Part shown: positions 17,660 to 26,713 of the stretch, in pieces
Layout: every line of letters starts with the position of its first letter
Numbering within the stretch: position 1 is the first letter of the stretch
NCBI RefSeq assembly: GCF_001942625.1
Contig: NZ_MLCL01000091.1
Span: 1 to 64,000 of the forward strand
Source: Mycobacterium syngnathidarum
Lineage (GTDB): Bacteria; Actinomycetota; Actinomycetes; Mycobacteriales; Mycobacteriaceae
Length of the DNA: 64,000 nucleotides
Direction of reading: 5' to 3'
Made by a program: the position numbers and the translations under genes
The notes under the pieces: model-generated
What the model saw: the letters and a program-made list of their open reading frames with translations, nothing else
Database searches by the model: none
Told to the model about the DNA's origin: nothing

Positions 17660-18361
17660 ATGCTTCGGGGTATGCGCGGAAAACATCGAGCCTTCGCCAA
17701 CGCAGAGATGGTGGCCAGCTATGCCGACTTGGCACCCAAGAGCGTGCCGGGCTACCACGACCTCCACACCATGGCGTCGGTGCTGCTGGCCGAACGCACC
17801 CCGGCCGACGGTCACGTCCTGGTCTTGGGCGCCGGTGGCGGACTGGAGGTCAAGGCGCTGGCTACTGCGCACCCGCACTGGCGATTTCAAGCCGTGGACC
17901 CGTCCGAGGCCATGATGGAACTCGCCACCGCCACGCTCGGCCCGTTGACCGAGCGCATGGACACCTACATCGGGTACGTCGACGACGCCCCCGAAGGTCC
18001 GTTCGACGCGGCCACGGCCCTGCTGTTGCTGCACCTGGCCGAACGCGACGAGCGACTGCGGACCCTGACCGAAGTTCACCGCCGGCTGCGACCCGGCGCC
18101 CCGCTGGTGGTCATGCACGTCAGCTTCGACCAGGACGACCCGGCTGAGCGGCAACGCATGATCGATCGCCACCTCGCCTACCTGCTGGCCAACGGAAACG
18201 ACCCCGCCCATGTCGACAAGGCCGGCGAGATGATTCGAGAACACATGCCCACACTGAGCCCCGAACAGGACCACGCACTCCTCGAGGAGGCCGGTTTCAC
18301 CGATGTCACGCAGTTCTTCTCGGCGTTCACTTTTCGCGGCTGGGTGGGGTACGCCCAATGA
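17660..18361 (+). CDS. SAM-dependent class I methyltransferase
   Basis: Rossmann-fold methyltransferase of about 233 residues: motif I HVLVLGAGGGLEV, acidic motif II AVDPSEAMMELA, then FDAATALLLLHL and LRPGAPLVVMH. The substrate cannot be inferred. The start is ambiguous among ATG 17630, 17660 and 17672; homologous sequence begins near HRAFANAEMVASYADL, and none of the three has a strong Shine-Dalgarno. It is divergent from the tocopherol-cyclase-like gene, a pairing worth noting because tocopherol synthesis also uses methyltransferases, though that link is only suggestive. A strong hairpin follows its stop. Confidence 0.75.
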   Translation: MLRGMRGKHRAFANAEMVASYADLAPKSVPGYHDLHTMASVLLAERTPADGHVLVLGAGGGLEVKALATAHPHWRFQAVDPSEAMMELATATLGPLTERMDTYIGYVDDAPEGPFDAATALLLLHLAERDERLRTLTEVHRRLRPGAPLVVMHVSFDQDDPAERQRMIDRHLAYLLANGNDPAHVDKAGEMIREHMPTLSPEQDHALLEEAGFTDVTQFFSAFTFRGWVGYAQ

Positions 18362-18365
18362 AAAC

Positions 18366-18392
18366 GGCCCCCGGAGATAATCTCCGAGGGCC
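18366..18392. terminator. Bidirectional terminator between methyltransferase and tRNA-fMet
   Basis: An 11-bp stem with one mismatch (GGCCCCCGGAG and CTCCGAGGGCC) and a 5-base loop. On the minus strand it is followed by GTTTTCATT, a short U-run, so it can end the tRNA transcript; on the plus strand it lies 4 bases after the methyltransferase stop. Confidence 0.75.
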
Positions 18393-18401
18393 ACTTCCTC
18401 T

Positions 18402-18478
18402 TGGTAGCGGGGACAGGATTCGAACCTGCGACCTCTGGGTTATGAGCCCAGCGAGCTACCGAGCTGCTCCACCCCGCG
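18402..18478 (-). tRNA. tRNA-Met (CAT), initiator type
   Basis: A 77-nt cloverleaf on the minus strand with 3' CCA encoded. The anticodon CAT is complementary to 18442-18444, and the T-loop reads GGTTCGAATCC. Three G:C pairs close the anticodon loop (GGG...CCC), the hallmark of initiator tRNAs. Positions 1 and 72 are C and U and cannot pair, another initiator property (E. coli has C1/A72). This is therefore tRNA-fMet rather than elongator Met. A hairpin terminator follows at 18366-18392. Confidence 0.95.
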
Positions 18479-18563
18479 TTGCGAATACAAGGTTACCGGG
18501 GTCTTACGTAGAGCTCCAAATCGGGTGCTCAGAGGGGTTTCTGACCCGAAAACGACCGCAGAA

Positions 18564-19958
18564 TCAGCCCGCGGAACGCACCACCTGGCCGCACCGGAAC
18601 ACCCCTGCCGGGTCGTGCCGATCACCCAGTGCGGCCAGCCAGTGCCGGGTCTGTTCGTCGTAGACCCGTACGGCCCTCCCGGCGTCCTCCGAGGGTGCGA
18701 AATTGGCGATCTGGCCGCCGCTGGACCACTGTGACAGGGCCACGATGAGCGCGCCGGCCTGCGGCACCACCAACTCGGCGGCCGGCGGTGCCAGGACCCC
18801 GATGACGGCTACCGCAAACGCGGCGTCGCGGTGGCAGAACGCACTGCGGTGTCGTGCCTCGCGTGCCAGTGCCCCGCCGAGCATCCGGACTTCGACGATC
18901 GTCTGCACCGAGCCCGAATCCGGACCGGCCGCGGCCAGCAGCACCTCGACCGTCTCCGCAGTCAATTCCCGCAGCAGCGTGTGGTGTTCGTAGATCGGCA
19001 TCGGATCGACCGGATCGGCATGTACCGCACCGATCGCGGCGTACGGCATAACCCCGACGGTGTCGAGCACCGGGGTAGCTACCGCGCGCATCGGCGCCAG
19101 GAGACGTTGCGCCTCGGCGAAGTCACCGAGGGCCGCGTAGCGCACCGCAACGGTGAACTTCCCGGCCAATGGCTCAGGAATCCCGGGCAGCTGCGGAAGC
19201 CGTTGCAGCGTGATCGAAGTCGAGACGGACTCGGGCAGGTCGGCACACCAGCGGTTCCATTCGTGCAACACCACCGCGGCGTCCGCACCATCGAAATACA
19301 CCGCGCCGCCGTAGAACTCCCGAATCGGGAGGAGTTCGATCTCGACGGCGGTGACGATACCCAGGGTCGACTTTCCGCCGCGCAGTCCCCAGAACAGCTC
19401 CGCGTTCTCCTCGGGTGTGGCGCGCAGCAACTCTCCTGCGCCGGTGACCAACTCGAAGGATCGCACATAGTCCGACGACAGCCCGACGCTGCGGACCAGC
19501 GGCCCGATCCCTCCGCCGGTCAGGAACCCCACCACACCGACATGCGTTGCGGAGCCACCCAGTCCGGCCAGGCCGTGGCCAGCGGCCGCGTCGAGCACGT
19601 GCTGCCACGTCGCCCCGGCCGCCACCCGTGCGGTGCGGGCCACCGGATCCACGGTGACCTCGGTCATGCCGGACGTCACCACCAGGATGGTGTCGGACTC
19701 GACCGACAGGGCACCATGGCCGGTGGCCTGGACACCCACCCGATATCCCCGGACGGCCGCGTATCCGACCGTGTTGGCGATGTCATAGGCGGTGGCCGCC
19801 AACACCACCGCGGCGGGCCGCACGGTGGCCGCCAGATTCCACGGGGTGGCCCGCTCGTAGCCGGCCTCGCCCGGCAGCGCGACCGGGGCCGCGACGTGGG
19901 CACGTAGCCCCTCCAGCGCGTCGTCCAGGCCGTCGTGCGCAAGGTCGGTCAGGGTCAT
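18564..19958 (-). CDS. VAO-type FAD-linked oxidase (berberine bridge enzyme-like)
   Basis: A 464-residue flavoprotein of the FAD_binding_4 (PCMH) family. The motif ATGHGALS holds His81 at the position used for covalent 8-alpha-histidyl FAD attachment. The second Cys attachment site of bicovalent enzymes is absent from GLGGSATHVGVVGFLTGGG. FWGLRGGKSTLGIVTAVE and the C-terminal BBE-like tail DPAGVF are typical. Substrates in this family range from sugars to alcohols; none can be chosen here. A good GGGAGG site precedes ATG 19958. It lies between the initiator tRNA and the UPF0182 gene. Confidence 0.85.
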   Translation of the reverse strand: MTLTDLAHDGLDDALEGLRAHVAAPVALPGEAGYERATPWNLAATVRPAAVVLAATAYDIANTVGYAAVRGYRVGVQATGHGALSVESDTILVVTSGMTEVTVDPVARTARVAAGATWQHVLDAAAGHGLAGLGGSATHVGVVGFLTGGGIGPLVRSVGLSSDYVRSFELVTGAGELLRATPEENAELFWGLRGGKSTLGIVTAVEIELLPIREFYGGAVYFDGADAAVVLHEWNRWCADLPESVSTSITLQRLPQLPGIPEPLAGKFTVAVRYAALGDFAEAQRLLAPMRAVATPVLDTVGVMPYAAIGAVHADPVDPMPIYEHHTLLRELTAETVEVLLAAAGPDSGSVQTIVEVRMLGGALAREARHRSAFCHRDAAFAVAVIGVLAPPAAELVVPQAGALIVALSQWSSGGQIANFAPSEDAGRAVRVYDEQTRHWLAALGDRHDPAGVFRCGQVVRSAG

Positions 19959-20075
19959 CGGTGTCCTCCCAGGAATGCTGCTCAGGCAGCCGGTGCGAAT
20001 TTCTCAGCGCCCAGCATCGCGGAGGCCACTTGGTATCCACTTGGCGGCCAGCTCAGCAGGACTGGGCAGACCAAA

Positions 20076-20105
20076 AGTGCCCACCTTCCAGGGAAAGTGG
20101 GCACT
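20076..20105 (-). terminator. Intrinsic terminator after the UPF0182 gene
   Basis: On the minus strand AGTGCCCAC pairs with GTGGGCACT, extended by four inner pairs after one mismatch, and TTTTGG follows. It lies about 20 bases past the UPF0182 stop at 20127. Confidence 0.75.
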
Positions 20106-20126
20106 CTTGGCAGTCGTGCTGGGACG

Positions 20127-23100
20127 CTACTTGGACGAATTGAACTTGTTCATCGCATCGTTCAACCGCTGCAACGCCTGCCCGTACTTGCCGAAGTCAC
20201 CGCTGCGCTGCGCATCCTGGGCCGCCGACAGGGCCGACTCGACCTCCTTGAGCGCAGCCGACTTCGCCGGGGACAGCTGCACCGGCTCGCCCGGCGGGAC
20301 CGCCGCGGGCGGCGGCGTAGCTGCCCGAGGCGCTTGACCGTCCGCATTGGCCGGCGGCTGGGCGGCCGGTGGCTCTTCCGGGGTGCCTGCGGCCGCCTGC
20401 GGCTTGCCGTCCGTAGGAGCCACATTGGTGGCGGTGTCGCCCGCACCCGGGCCGAACAGTTCGGTCAGTGCGTCGCTGACCGTGGGGCCGTAGCCGACCT
20501 TGTCGTTGTACATCATGGCCACCCGGATCAGGCGCGGATACGACGACGCCGCGTCGCTGCTGCCTGGCGAGGCGTAAACGGGTGCGACGTACAACAATCC
20601 GCCGTCGGCCACCGGCAGGGTAAGCAGATTGCCCCATCGGATCCGGTTCGTGTTGTCCCGGCCGATCACACCGAGATCCTGGCTGACCGCGGTATCGGTA
20701 CTGATCGCGTTGAAGGCCAGCTTGGGTCCGTTGACCTGACCCGGAATCGTCAACACGGTGATCTTGCCGTAATTCGACGGATCGGAGCTGGCGCTGACAT
20801 AGGCGGCCAGGAAGTCACGGCGAATCCAGTTCATCGCACTGGTCAACTGGAACGACGACGAGCTGTCGTTGTTGGCGAGATCCCGCGCCACGATGTAGTA
20901 CGGCGGTTGGAAACTGCTGGCCGTCGGGTTGGGATCCAGTGGAACATCCCAGAAGTCGGCGTTGGTGAAGAACTTCACCGGATCGTCGACGTGGTACTTG
21001 GCCAGCAATGAACGCTGCACCTTGAACAGATCCTCGGGATAACGCAGGTGCTCCTGCAGCTCCGGGGAGATGTCCGACTTGGGTTTGACGGTGCCCGGGA
21101 ACACGCTCATCCAGGCCTTGAGCACCGGATCCTGTTCATCCTGGGCATACAGCGTGACCGTCCCGTCGTACGCGTCGACGGTGGCCTTGACCGAGTTGCG
21201 AATGTAGGACACCTGCTTGTCCGGGGCCAGCCGGTTGACCGCCACTTCGTTGGAATCGGCTGTCGCACTGGACAGTGTGGTCAACTCCGAATACGGGTAG
21301 TTGTCCAGCGTCGTGTATCCGTCGACGATCCAGACCATGCGCTTGTTGACGATCGCCGGGTACACGCTGGTGTCGGTGGTCAGCCACGGCGCCACCGCCT
21401 CGACGCGTTCCGCCGGATCCCGGTTGAACAGGATCTTGCTGTTCTCACCGATCACGTTGGACAGCAGGAAGTTGCGCTCGGCGAACTTCGCGGCGAACAC
21501 CGTGCGGGCCAGCCAGTTGCCGATCCGCACACCGCCGCTGCCCGAGTACGTGTAGTTCTTCGTCTCGGTGTTGGTCTCGTAGTCGTACTCGCGGTCGACA
21601 TCGCCGTTCTTGCCGACGATCGCATAGTCGGCCGCGGTGTCGGCGATCACCGGCCCGTAGTAGACCCGGGGCTGGTCCAGCGGCGCCGGTCCGGGTGAGA
21701 CCACGTTGCCGTTGGCGCCGACCACGCTGGCGAGGAACTCGGGGTAACCGCCGTTCTGGTTGGGGTCGTTGGCAATTCCGCGCACGGTGTTGGCCGGTGA
21801 GGCAATGAAGCCGTTGCCGTGCGTGTAGACGGTGTGCCGGTTGATCCAGTCGCGCTGGTTCTCGATCAACCGGTCCGGGTTCAGTTCGCGTGCGGCGACC
21901 ACGAAGTCGCGCAGATTGCCATCGGGGCCGGCGTAGCGGTCGATGGCCAGCTGATCCGGGAAGAAGTAGAAGTTCTTGCCCTGCTGGAACTGGGTGAAGG
22001 CAGGGCTGACGATCGTCGGATCGAGCAGCCGGATGTTCGATGTCGTCGCGCGGTCCGCGGCGACCTGCTGGGCCGTCGTCTGTCCGCTGCTCTCGTAGCT
22101 GCGATAAGTCACCGTGTCACTGGTGAGCCCATAGGCCTGCCGGGTCGCGGCGATACTGCGGCTGATGTACTCGCTTTCCTTCTGCGCCGCGTTGGGCTTG
22201 ACGCTGAACTGCTCGACGACCAGCGGCCATCCCGCGCCGACCACCAGCGAGCTCAGCAGCAACAGCACCACACCGATGGCCGGGATCCGCAAGTCGCGCA
22301 GTACGATCGCCGAGAACACCGCCACCGCACAGATCACGGCGATGGCCAGCAGGATCAGCTTGGCCGGCAGCACGGCGTTGATGTCGGTGTAACCGGCACC
22401 GGTGAACGGCTTGCCGGCGCGGGTATTGCTCAGCAGCTCGTAGCGGTCCAGCCAATACGCGAACGCCTTCAGCAGGATCAGGAAGCCGATCAGGCTGATC
22501 AGCTGGATACGTGCGGCACGGCTCAGCGCTCCACTGCGCCCCGTCAGCCGGATCCCGCCGAACACGTAATGGCCCAGCAGATTCGCGACGAAAGCCAGGA
22601 ACGTCGCGACGAACAGGTACGTCAGCACCAGCCGGTAGAACGGCAGATCGAAGGCGTAGAAACCCAGATCCCGGCCGAACTGCGGATCGGTGATCCCGAA
22701 ATCGCTGCCGTGCAGGAACAACTGCACGCGCACCCAGTAGCTCTGCGCGATCACACCGGCCAGCAGGCCGATGAAGACCGGCACCCCGATCCCGAACAGC
22801 CGCAACCGGGCCAGCACGGTGGTGCGGTACCGCGCCACCGGATCGTTCGGGCCGGCGGCCGGGACGAACACCGGACGGCTGCGGTAGGCCAACGCCAGCC
22901 CCGCGAACACCACGGCCCCGATGAACAGCCCCACCACGAGGAACACGATGAGCCGGGTCACCAGCACGGTGGTGAACACCGAGCGGTACCCCAACTCACC
23001 GAACCACAGCCAGTCGACGTAACCGTCGACCACGCGGGGTCCGATCAACAACGCCAGCACCACCACCAGTGCCAGCCCGATCAGTACCCGGCTACGTCGT

Positions 23101-23138
23101 GTCAGCTTCGGCATCCTCGCCGTCGGCCGCATCCCCAC
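20127..23138 (-). CDS. UPF0182 family large membrane protein (Rv3193c-like)
   Basis: A 1003-residue protein matching M. tuberculosis Rv3193c closely, including [35 protein letters not shown] and [14 protein letters not shown]. The first 320 or so residues hold about seven hydrophobic helices; the rest is a large, probably extracytoplasmic domain, ending in a Pro/Ala-rich linker and a short charged helix. Function is unknown. The GTG start at 23138 ([11 protein letters not shown]) is preceded by CGGGAG and equals the M. tuberculosis start. The Lon-like PDZ protease gene lies upstream on the same strand, 96 bp away. Confidence 0.95.
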   Translation of the reverse strand: MGMRPTARMPKLTRRSRVLIGLALVVVLALLIGPRVVDGYVDWLWFGELGYRSVFTTVLVTRLIVFLVVGLFIGAVVFAGLALAYRSRPVFVPAAGPNDPVARYRTTVLARLRLFGIGVPVFIGLLAGVIAQSYWVRVQLFLHGSDFGITDPQFGRDLGFYAFDLPFYRLVLTYLFVATFLAFVANLLGHYVFGGIRLTGRSGALSRAARIQLISLIGFLILLKAFAYWLDRYELLSNTRAGKPFTGAGYTDINAVLPAKLILLAIAVICAVAVFSAIVLRDLRIPAIGVVLLLLSSLVVGAGWPLVVEQFSVKPNAAQKESEYISRSIAATRQAYGLTSDTVTYRSYESSGQTTAQQVAADRATTSNIRLLDPTIVSPAFTQFQQGKNFYFFPDQLAIDRYAGPDGNLRDFVVAARELNPDRLIENQRDWINRHTVYTHGNGFIASPANTVRGIANDPNQNGGYPEFLASVVGANGNVVSPGPAPLDQPRVYYGPVIADTAADYAIVGKNGDVDREYDYETNTETKNYTYSGSGGVRIGNWLARTVFAAKFAERNFLLSNVIGENSKILFNRDPAERVEAVAPWLTTDTSVYPAIVNKRMVWIVDGYTTLDNYPYSELTTLSSATADSNEVAVNRLAPDKQVSYIRNSVKATVDAYDGTVTLYAQDEQDPVLKAWMSVFPGTVKPKSDISPELQEHLRYPEDLFKVQRSLLAKYHVDDPVKFFTNADFWDVPLDPNPTASSFQPPYYIVARDLANNDSSSSFQLTSAMNWIRRDFLAAYVSASSDPSNYGKITVLTIPGQVNGPKLAFNAISTDTAVSQDLGVIGRDNTNRIRWGNLLTLPVADGGLLYVAPVYASPGSSDAASSYPRLIRVAMMYNDKVGYGPTVSDALTELFGPGAGDTATNVAPTDGKPQAAAGTPEEPPAAQPPANADGQAPRAATPPPAAVPPGEPVQLSPAKSAALKEVESALSAAQDAQRSGDFGKYGQALQRLNDAMNKFNSSK

Positions 23139-23234
23139 TCGCGAACTCCCGTTTCAGCCTCGGTGGACTCGTGACATGCCCGACGGGGCCGCCCGATTTT
23201 CTACAACTCTAGTCATCCACCGGCCGGGTGCGGG

Positions 23235-24272
23235 CTAGCAGCGAGGCGGTTCGCCACCGGCAGAAATCGTGTGCAGCGCGTCGACCGCCTGGGTCAGCGT
23301 CTCGACCTTGACCAAATCCATGCCGTCCTGGGGTGCCGACCGCGCCTCGGTGCAGTTGTCGGCGGGCACCAGGAACACCGATGCGCCGGCTTCCTTGGCG
23401 GCCAGCATCTTGTGGGTGATGCCGCCGATCGACCCCACCTTTCCCTCGCCGGTGATGGTTCCGGTGCCGGCGACGAACTTGCCGTCGTTGAGGTCGCCGG
23501 TGGTCAGCTTGTCGACGACGGCCAGGCTGAACATCAGGCCCGCCGACGGGCCGCCGATGTTGGCCAGGTGGAAGTCGATGCTGAACGGCGCCCACGGGGC
23601 GTCGAGCACGCCGACGCCGAGGAACCCGTAATCCCGGTCCGGGTTGTCGCCGAGCGTGATGGTGGTGACTCCGGGCGGAGCGTTCTTGCGCCGGAAGTCG
23701 ATCACCAATTGATCGCCCGGCTTGGTCTTCTTCAAGAGGGCCTGGAACTCGTCGAGGTTGGCCACCGGTGTGCCGTTCACGCCGTCGATCGCGTCACCGT
23801 CGCGCAGCTTGCCCGCCGACGGGCCGGGGTCGGTGACGCTCTGCACGGTGACCGCCACCGGGTACTTCAAGAACGCCAGGGCCGCGTACTCGGCGCTGTC
23901 CTCGGACTTCTTGAAGTCGGAGTTGTTGGCCTCGTCGATCTCGCTCTTGGACTTGTCCGGCGGGTACACCAGGTCGCGCGGCACCAGCTGCTCACGACCC
24001 GACATCCACAGCGCCATCGCCTGGCCGAGGGTCAGGCCGTCACGCTGGGACACCGTGGTCATGTTCAGGTGCCCCGAGGTGGGGTGGACCAAATCGCCGG
24101 ACCCTGCGGTGCCTTTGATGTCGACGACCTGCTTGCCTTCGACCTCGCCGAGCGTGTTGAAGGTCGGACCGGGCCCCAACGAGACGAAGGGCACCGTCAC
24201 CACCGACAGCAGCACACCGAACGCCACGATCGGCACCAGCGCAACCAGCAGTGTCAAAATCCGCCTGTTCAC
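23235..24272 (-). CDS. PDZ-containing Lon-like serine protease (Rv3194c-like)
   Basis: 345 residues: one N-terminal membrane anchor (about 5-28), a PDZ segment near 140-200 (PVAVTVQSVTDPGPSAGKL), and an S16 Lon-type protease domain. The catalytic dyad is Ser243 in GGPSAG and Lys288 in GGITHKMLAAKEAG. Without an AAA+ domain, it is probably a membrane-tethered, surface-facing protease; substrates are unknown. It matches Rv3194c through its length. GTG 24272 has no Shine-Dalgarno but stands 7 bases after TACTGT, indicating leaderless translation. Divergent from the zinc metalloprotease gene. Confidence 0.92.
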   Translation of the reverse strand: MNRRILTLLVALVPIVAFGVLLSVVTVPFVSLGPGPTFNTLGEVEGKQVVDIKGTAGSGDLVHPTSGHLNMTTVSQRDGLTLGQAMALWMSGREQLVPRDLVYPPDKSKSEIDEANNSDFKKSEDSAEYAALAFLKYPVAVTVQSVTDPGPSAGKLRDGDAIDGVNGTPVANLDEFQALLKKTKPGDQLVIDFRRKNAPPGVTTITLGDNPDRDYGFLGVGVLDAPWAPFSIDFHLANIGGPSAGLMFSLAVVDKLTTGDLNDGKFVAGTGTITGEGKVGSIGGITHKMLAAKEAGASVFLVPADNCTEARSAPQDGMDLVKVETLTQAVDALHTISAGGEPPRC

Positions 24273-24279
24273 GCCGCCC

Positions 24280-24285
24280 ACAGTA
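24280..24285 (-). promoter_or_regulatory. Candidate -10 box TACTGT, leaderless Lon-like protease
   Basis: TACTGT on the minus strand ends 7 bases before the GTG at 24272, with no ribosome-binding site in between. Confidence 0.45.
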
Positions 24286-24350
24286 AAGCCTGCACCTCCG
24301 TGTTCACCCACAGCGTGACCCGCAGCCGCACCCGAGCACCCCGTCATGAG

Positions 24351-24356
24351 TACCGT
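24351..24356 (+). promoter_or_regulatory. Candidate -10 box TACCGT, leaderless metalloprotease gene
   Basis: TACCGT ends 7 bases before ATG 24364. This favours the start giving MADLPFGF over the ATG at 24346, which lies upstream of the box. Confidence 0.5.
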
Positions 24357-24363
24357 TGTGGGT

Positions 24364-25764
24364 ATGGCTGACCTGCCTTTCGGCTTCTCCGCCGGGAACG
24401 ACCCCGACCGAGACAAAGACAAGAAGGACCCCGATTCGGGGTCCGGTTCCGGCAACTCCGGACCAGGTCCGGGATCGGATCCGTTCGGTCTCGGCATGGG
24501 CGGAGCCAACTTCGACATGGGCGACCTGGGGCAGATCTTCACCAAACTCGGCGAGATGTTCAGTGGCGCCGGCAGCGCGATGGCCGGTGGCAAACAATCG
24601 GGCCCCGTGAACTACGACCTGGCCCGACAGTTGGCATCCAACTCGATCGGGTTCGTCGCGCCGGTACCGGAGAAGACCACCGGTGCCGTCGCCGACGCGG
24701 TTCGGTTGGCCGAGACGTGGCTCGACGGGGTCACCCCGCTGCCTGCCGGCACCACCCGGACGGTGGCCTGGACGCCCAGCGACTGGCTGGACAACACCCT
24801 CGACACCTGGAAGCGGCTGTGCGACCCGGTGGCAGAACAGATCTCGTCGGTGTGGGCCTCGGCGTTGCCCGAAGAGGCCAAGAGCATGGCCGGCCCGCTG
24901 CTGGCGATGATGTCGCAGATGGGCGGCATGGCGTTCGGCTCACAGCTGGGCCAAGCGCTGGGCAAGCTGTCCCGCGAGGTGCTGACCTCTACCGATGTCG
25001 GCCTGCCGCTGGGGCCCAAAGGCGTCGCCGCACTCATGCCTGAGGCCGTCGAAACCCTCGCCGAGGGGCTCGAACGGCCCCGCAGCGAGATCTTGACCTT
25101 CCTGGCCGCCCGCGAGGCCGCCCATCACCGGCTGTTCAGCCACGTGCCGTGGCTGCCGAGCCAGCTGCTCGGCGCCGTCGAGGCCTTCGCCAAGGGCATG
25201 AAGGTCGACATGTCGGGCATCGAGGATTTCGCCCGAGGGTTCAACCCGGCCTCCCTCGGCGACCCGTCGGAGATGGAGCAGCTGCTCAACCAAGGCATCT
25301 TCGAACCGAAAGCGACCCCCGAGCAGGAAGCCGCCCTGGAGCGGCTGGAAACCCTGCTCGCGCTGATCGAGGGCTGGGTACAGACCGTCGTCACCGCTGC
25401 CCTGGGTGACCGGATCCCCGGCACCTCGGCACTGGCCGAGACGTTGCGGCGGCGTCGTGCCACCGGCGGGCCGGCCGAGCAGACCTTCGCCACGCTGGTG
25501 GGCCTCGAATTGCGCCCCCGCAAGATGCGCGAGGCCGCGGTGCTGTGGGAACGGCTGACCGAGGCCGTCGGCACCGACGCCCGCGACGGCGTGTGGCAGC
25601 ACCCCGACCTGCTGCCGAGCGCGTCCGATCTCGACGAGCCGGCCGGCTTCATCGACCGGATGATCGGCGGCGACACCACCGGCATCGACAGTGCCTTCGA
25701 GCAGGCGATCGCCGACCTGGAGAAAGAACAGGACGAGCGCCGCGACAACGAAGGTGACGACTAA
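24364..25764 (+). CDS. Zinc-dependent metalloprotease, DUF2342 family (Rv3195-like)
   Basis: A 466-residue protein of the zincin-like family often labelled coenzyme F420 biosynthesis-associated. The N-terminus (about 8-80) is Gly/Asp/Ser-rich and disordered. The motif AAREAAHHRLF at 248-258 corresponds to HExxH, but the first His is Arg250, leaving Glu251, His254 and His255. It matches Rv3195 including MADLPFGFS. The hydrolase activity is assumed from the family, not shown. The start is supported by the leaderless box. The following gene starts 58 bp downstream. Confidence 0.88.
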   Translation: MADLPFGFSAGNDPDRDKDKKDPDSGSGSGNSGPGPGSDPFGLGMGGANFDMGDLGQIFTKLGEMFSGAGSAMAGGKQSGPVNYDLARQLASNSIGFVAPVPEKTTGAVADAVRLAETWLDGVTPLPAGTTRTVAWTPSDWLDNTLDTWKRLCDPVAEQISSVWASALPEEAKSMAGPLLAMMSQMGGMAFGSQLGQALGKLSREVLTSTDVGLPLGPKGVAALMPEAVETLAEGLERPRSEILTFLAAREAAHHRLFSHVPWLPSQLLGAVEAFAKGMKVDMSGIEDFARGFNPASLGDPSEMEQLLNQGIFEPKATPEQEAALERLETLLALIEGWVQTVVTAALGDRIPGTSALAETLRRRRATGGPAEQTFATLVGLELRPRKMREAAVLWERLTEAVGTDARDGVWQHPDLLPSASDLDEPAGFIDRMIGGDTTGIDSAFEQAIADLEKEQDERRDNEGDD

Positions 25765-25774
25765 CCCCAAGGCC

Positions 25775-25783
25775 TGTGGATAA
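25775..25783 (-). other. Isolated DnaA-box-like 9-mer
   Basis: TGTGGATAA on the plus strand (TTATCCACA on the minus strand) equals the E. coli consensus DnaA box. It is a single copy in a 58-bp intergenic gap, so it is not an origin. Confidence 0.3.
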
Positions 25784-25822
25784 CTGAAACGGCGATCGCC
25801 GCCGCCATGGCAGAGTCATTGC

Positions 25823-26671
25823 ATGACGCGCTATGTTCTCGCCGCAGGCCGACAGATCCTGCTGCGTCCGGACGAGGCGGTCCAGCTCGGCTGGGATCCG
25901 CGGCGCGCGGTGCTGGTCCGGCCTCCTGGTGGGATGACCCAGAACCAACTGGCCGACCTGCTGCGCTGCCTGCAGACCGGCGCCACCCGCGACGAATTGG
26001 TCACGGCCGCAGACCCATTCGATGACACCGAGGCGATCGACGAGTTGATCGACGCGCTCACCGCGGCCGGCATGCTCACAGCGCTGCGCACGCGGCGAGC
26101 CCGACCGTCCCGCTCGGCGTCCATCCGTATCCACGGCCGCGGCCCCCTGTCAGAGCTGCTGGCCAATGGCCTGCGCTGCTCGGGCGCGAAGGTCAGGCGT
26201 AGCACGAATCCGCACACCACCACGGTGGCGGCCGCCACCGACCTGGTGGTGCTGGCCGACGATCAGGTCAACGACCCGCGGCTCCTGCAGGACCTGCATC
26301 GCGACGGCATCGCCCATTTGTCGGTGTGCGTCCGCGACGGAGCCGGGCTGGTAGGTCCGCTGGTGATTCCGGGGCTGACGTGCTGCCTGCACTGCACCGA
26401 TCTGCACCGCACCGATCGCGACGCGGCCTGGCCGGTCCTGGCCACCCAGCTGCGGGGCGCCGTGGGCAGCGCCGGCCGGGCGACCGTCCTGGCCACCGCC
26501 GCCTTGGCGTTGCACCAGGTGGACCTGGTGATCCGGGCAGTCGGGCGCCCCGGCGAAGACCAGCCTGCACCCGATGTACCGCCCACCCTGAACACCACGC
26601 TGGAACTCGGCGCCGACGGATACACGATCATCGCGAGGCACTGGTCCCGACACCCCGACTGTCCGTGTTGA
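25823..26671 (+). CDS. Rv3196-like protein related to TOMM cyclodehydratase/E1-like partner proteins
   Basis: 282 residues. Residues 1-90 look like a winged-helix peptide-recognition module (QILLRPDEAVQLGWDPRRAVLV, then LLRCLQTGATRDELV) as in azole-peptide cyclodehydratase partner proteins. The middle is a Rossmann-like E1-type fold without an obvious ATP motif. Cysteines Cys187, Cys188, Cys191 (TCCLHC) and Cys280, Cys282 (DCPC) could bind zinc. The gene matches Rv3196, a conserved hypothetical. No YcaO enzyme or precursor peptide is nearby, so a RiPP role is unproven. The start is ATG 25823, without a strong Shine-Dalgarno. Confidence 0.75.
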   Translation: MTRYVLAAGRQILLRPDEAVQLGWDPRRAVLVRPPGGMTQNQLADLLRCLQTGATRDELVTAADPFDDTEAIDELIDALTAAGMLTALRTRRARPSRSASIRIHGRGPLSELLANGLRCSGAKVRRSTNPHTTTVAAATDLVVLADDQVNDPRLLQDLHRDGIAHLSVCVRDGAGLVGPLVIPGLTCCLHCTDLHRTDRDAAWPVLATQLRGAVGSAGRATVLATAALALHQVDLVIRAVGRPGEDQPAPDVPPTLNTTLELGADGYTIIARHWSRHPDCPC

Positions 26672-26713
26672 AAACGTTTGTTGCCAGTTGGTTGTGGGCC
26701 ATTCAGGCGAGTC

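Noticed and set aside
16519..18361. Tocopherol biosynthesis cluster
   Set aside because: No prenyltransferase or HPPD gene is in the window; the similarity is limited to one cyclase-like protein and a generic methyltransferase.
18366..18563. Integration site at the initiator tRNA
   Set aside because: No integrase, no repeat of the tRNA 3' end and no phage genes were seen in the flanks.
21819..23174. 451-codon plus-strand open frame
   Set aside because: It is antisense to the UPF0182 gene and rich in Gln, His and Arg, as expected for a shadow frame in high-GC DNA.
25775..25783. Replication origin signal (DnaA box)
   Set aside because: Only one copy, no AT-rich unwinding region and no dnaA or dnaN nearby.
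25823..26671. Azole RiPP biosynthetic cluster around the Rv3196-like gene
   Set aside because: No YcaO, dehydrogenase or precursor peptide is present; neighbours are conserved housekeeping genes.
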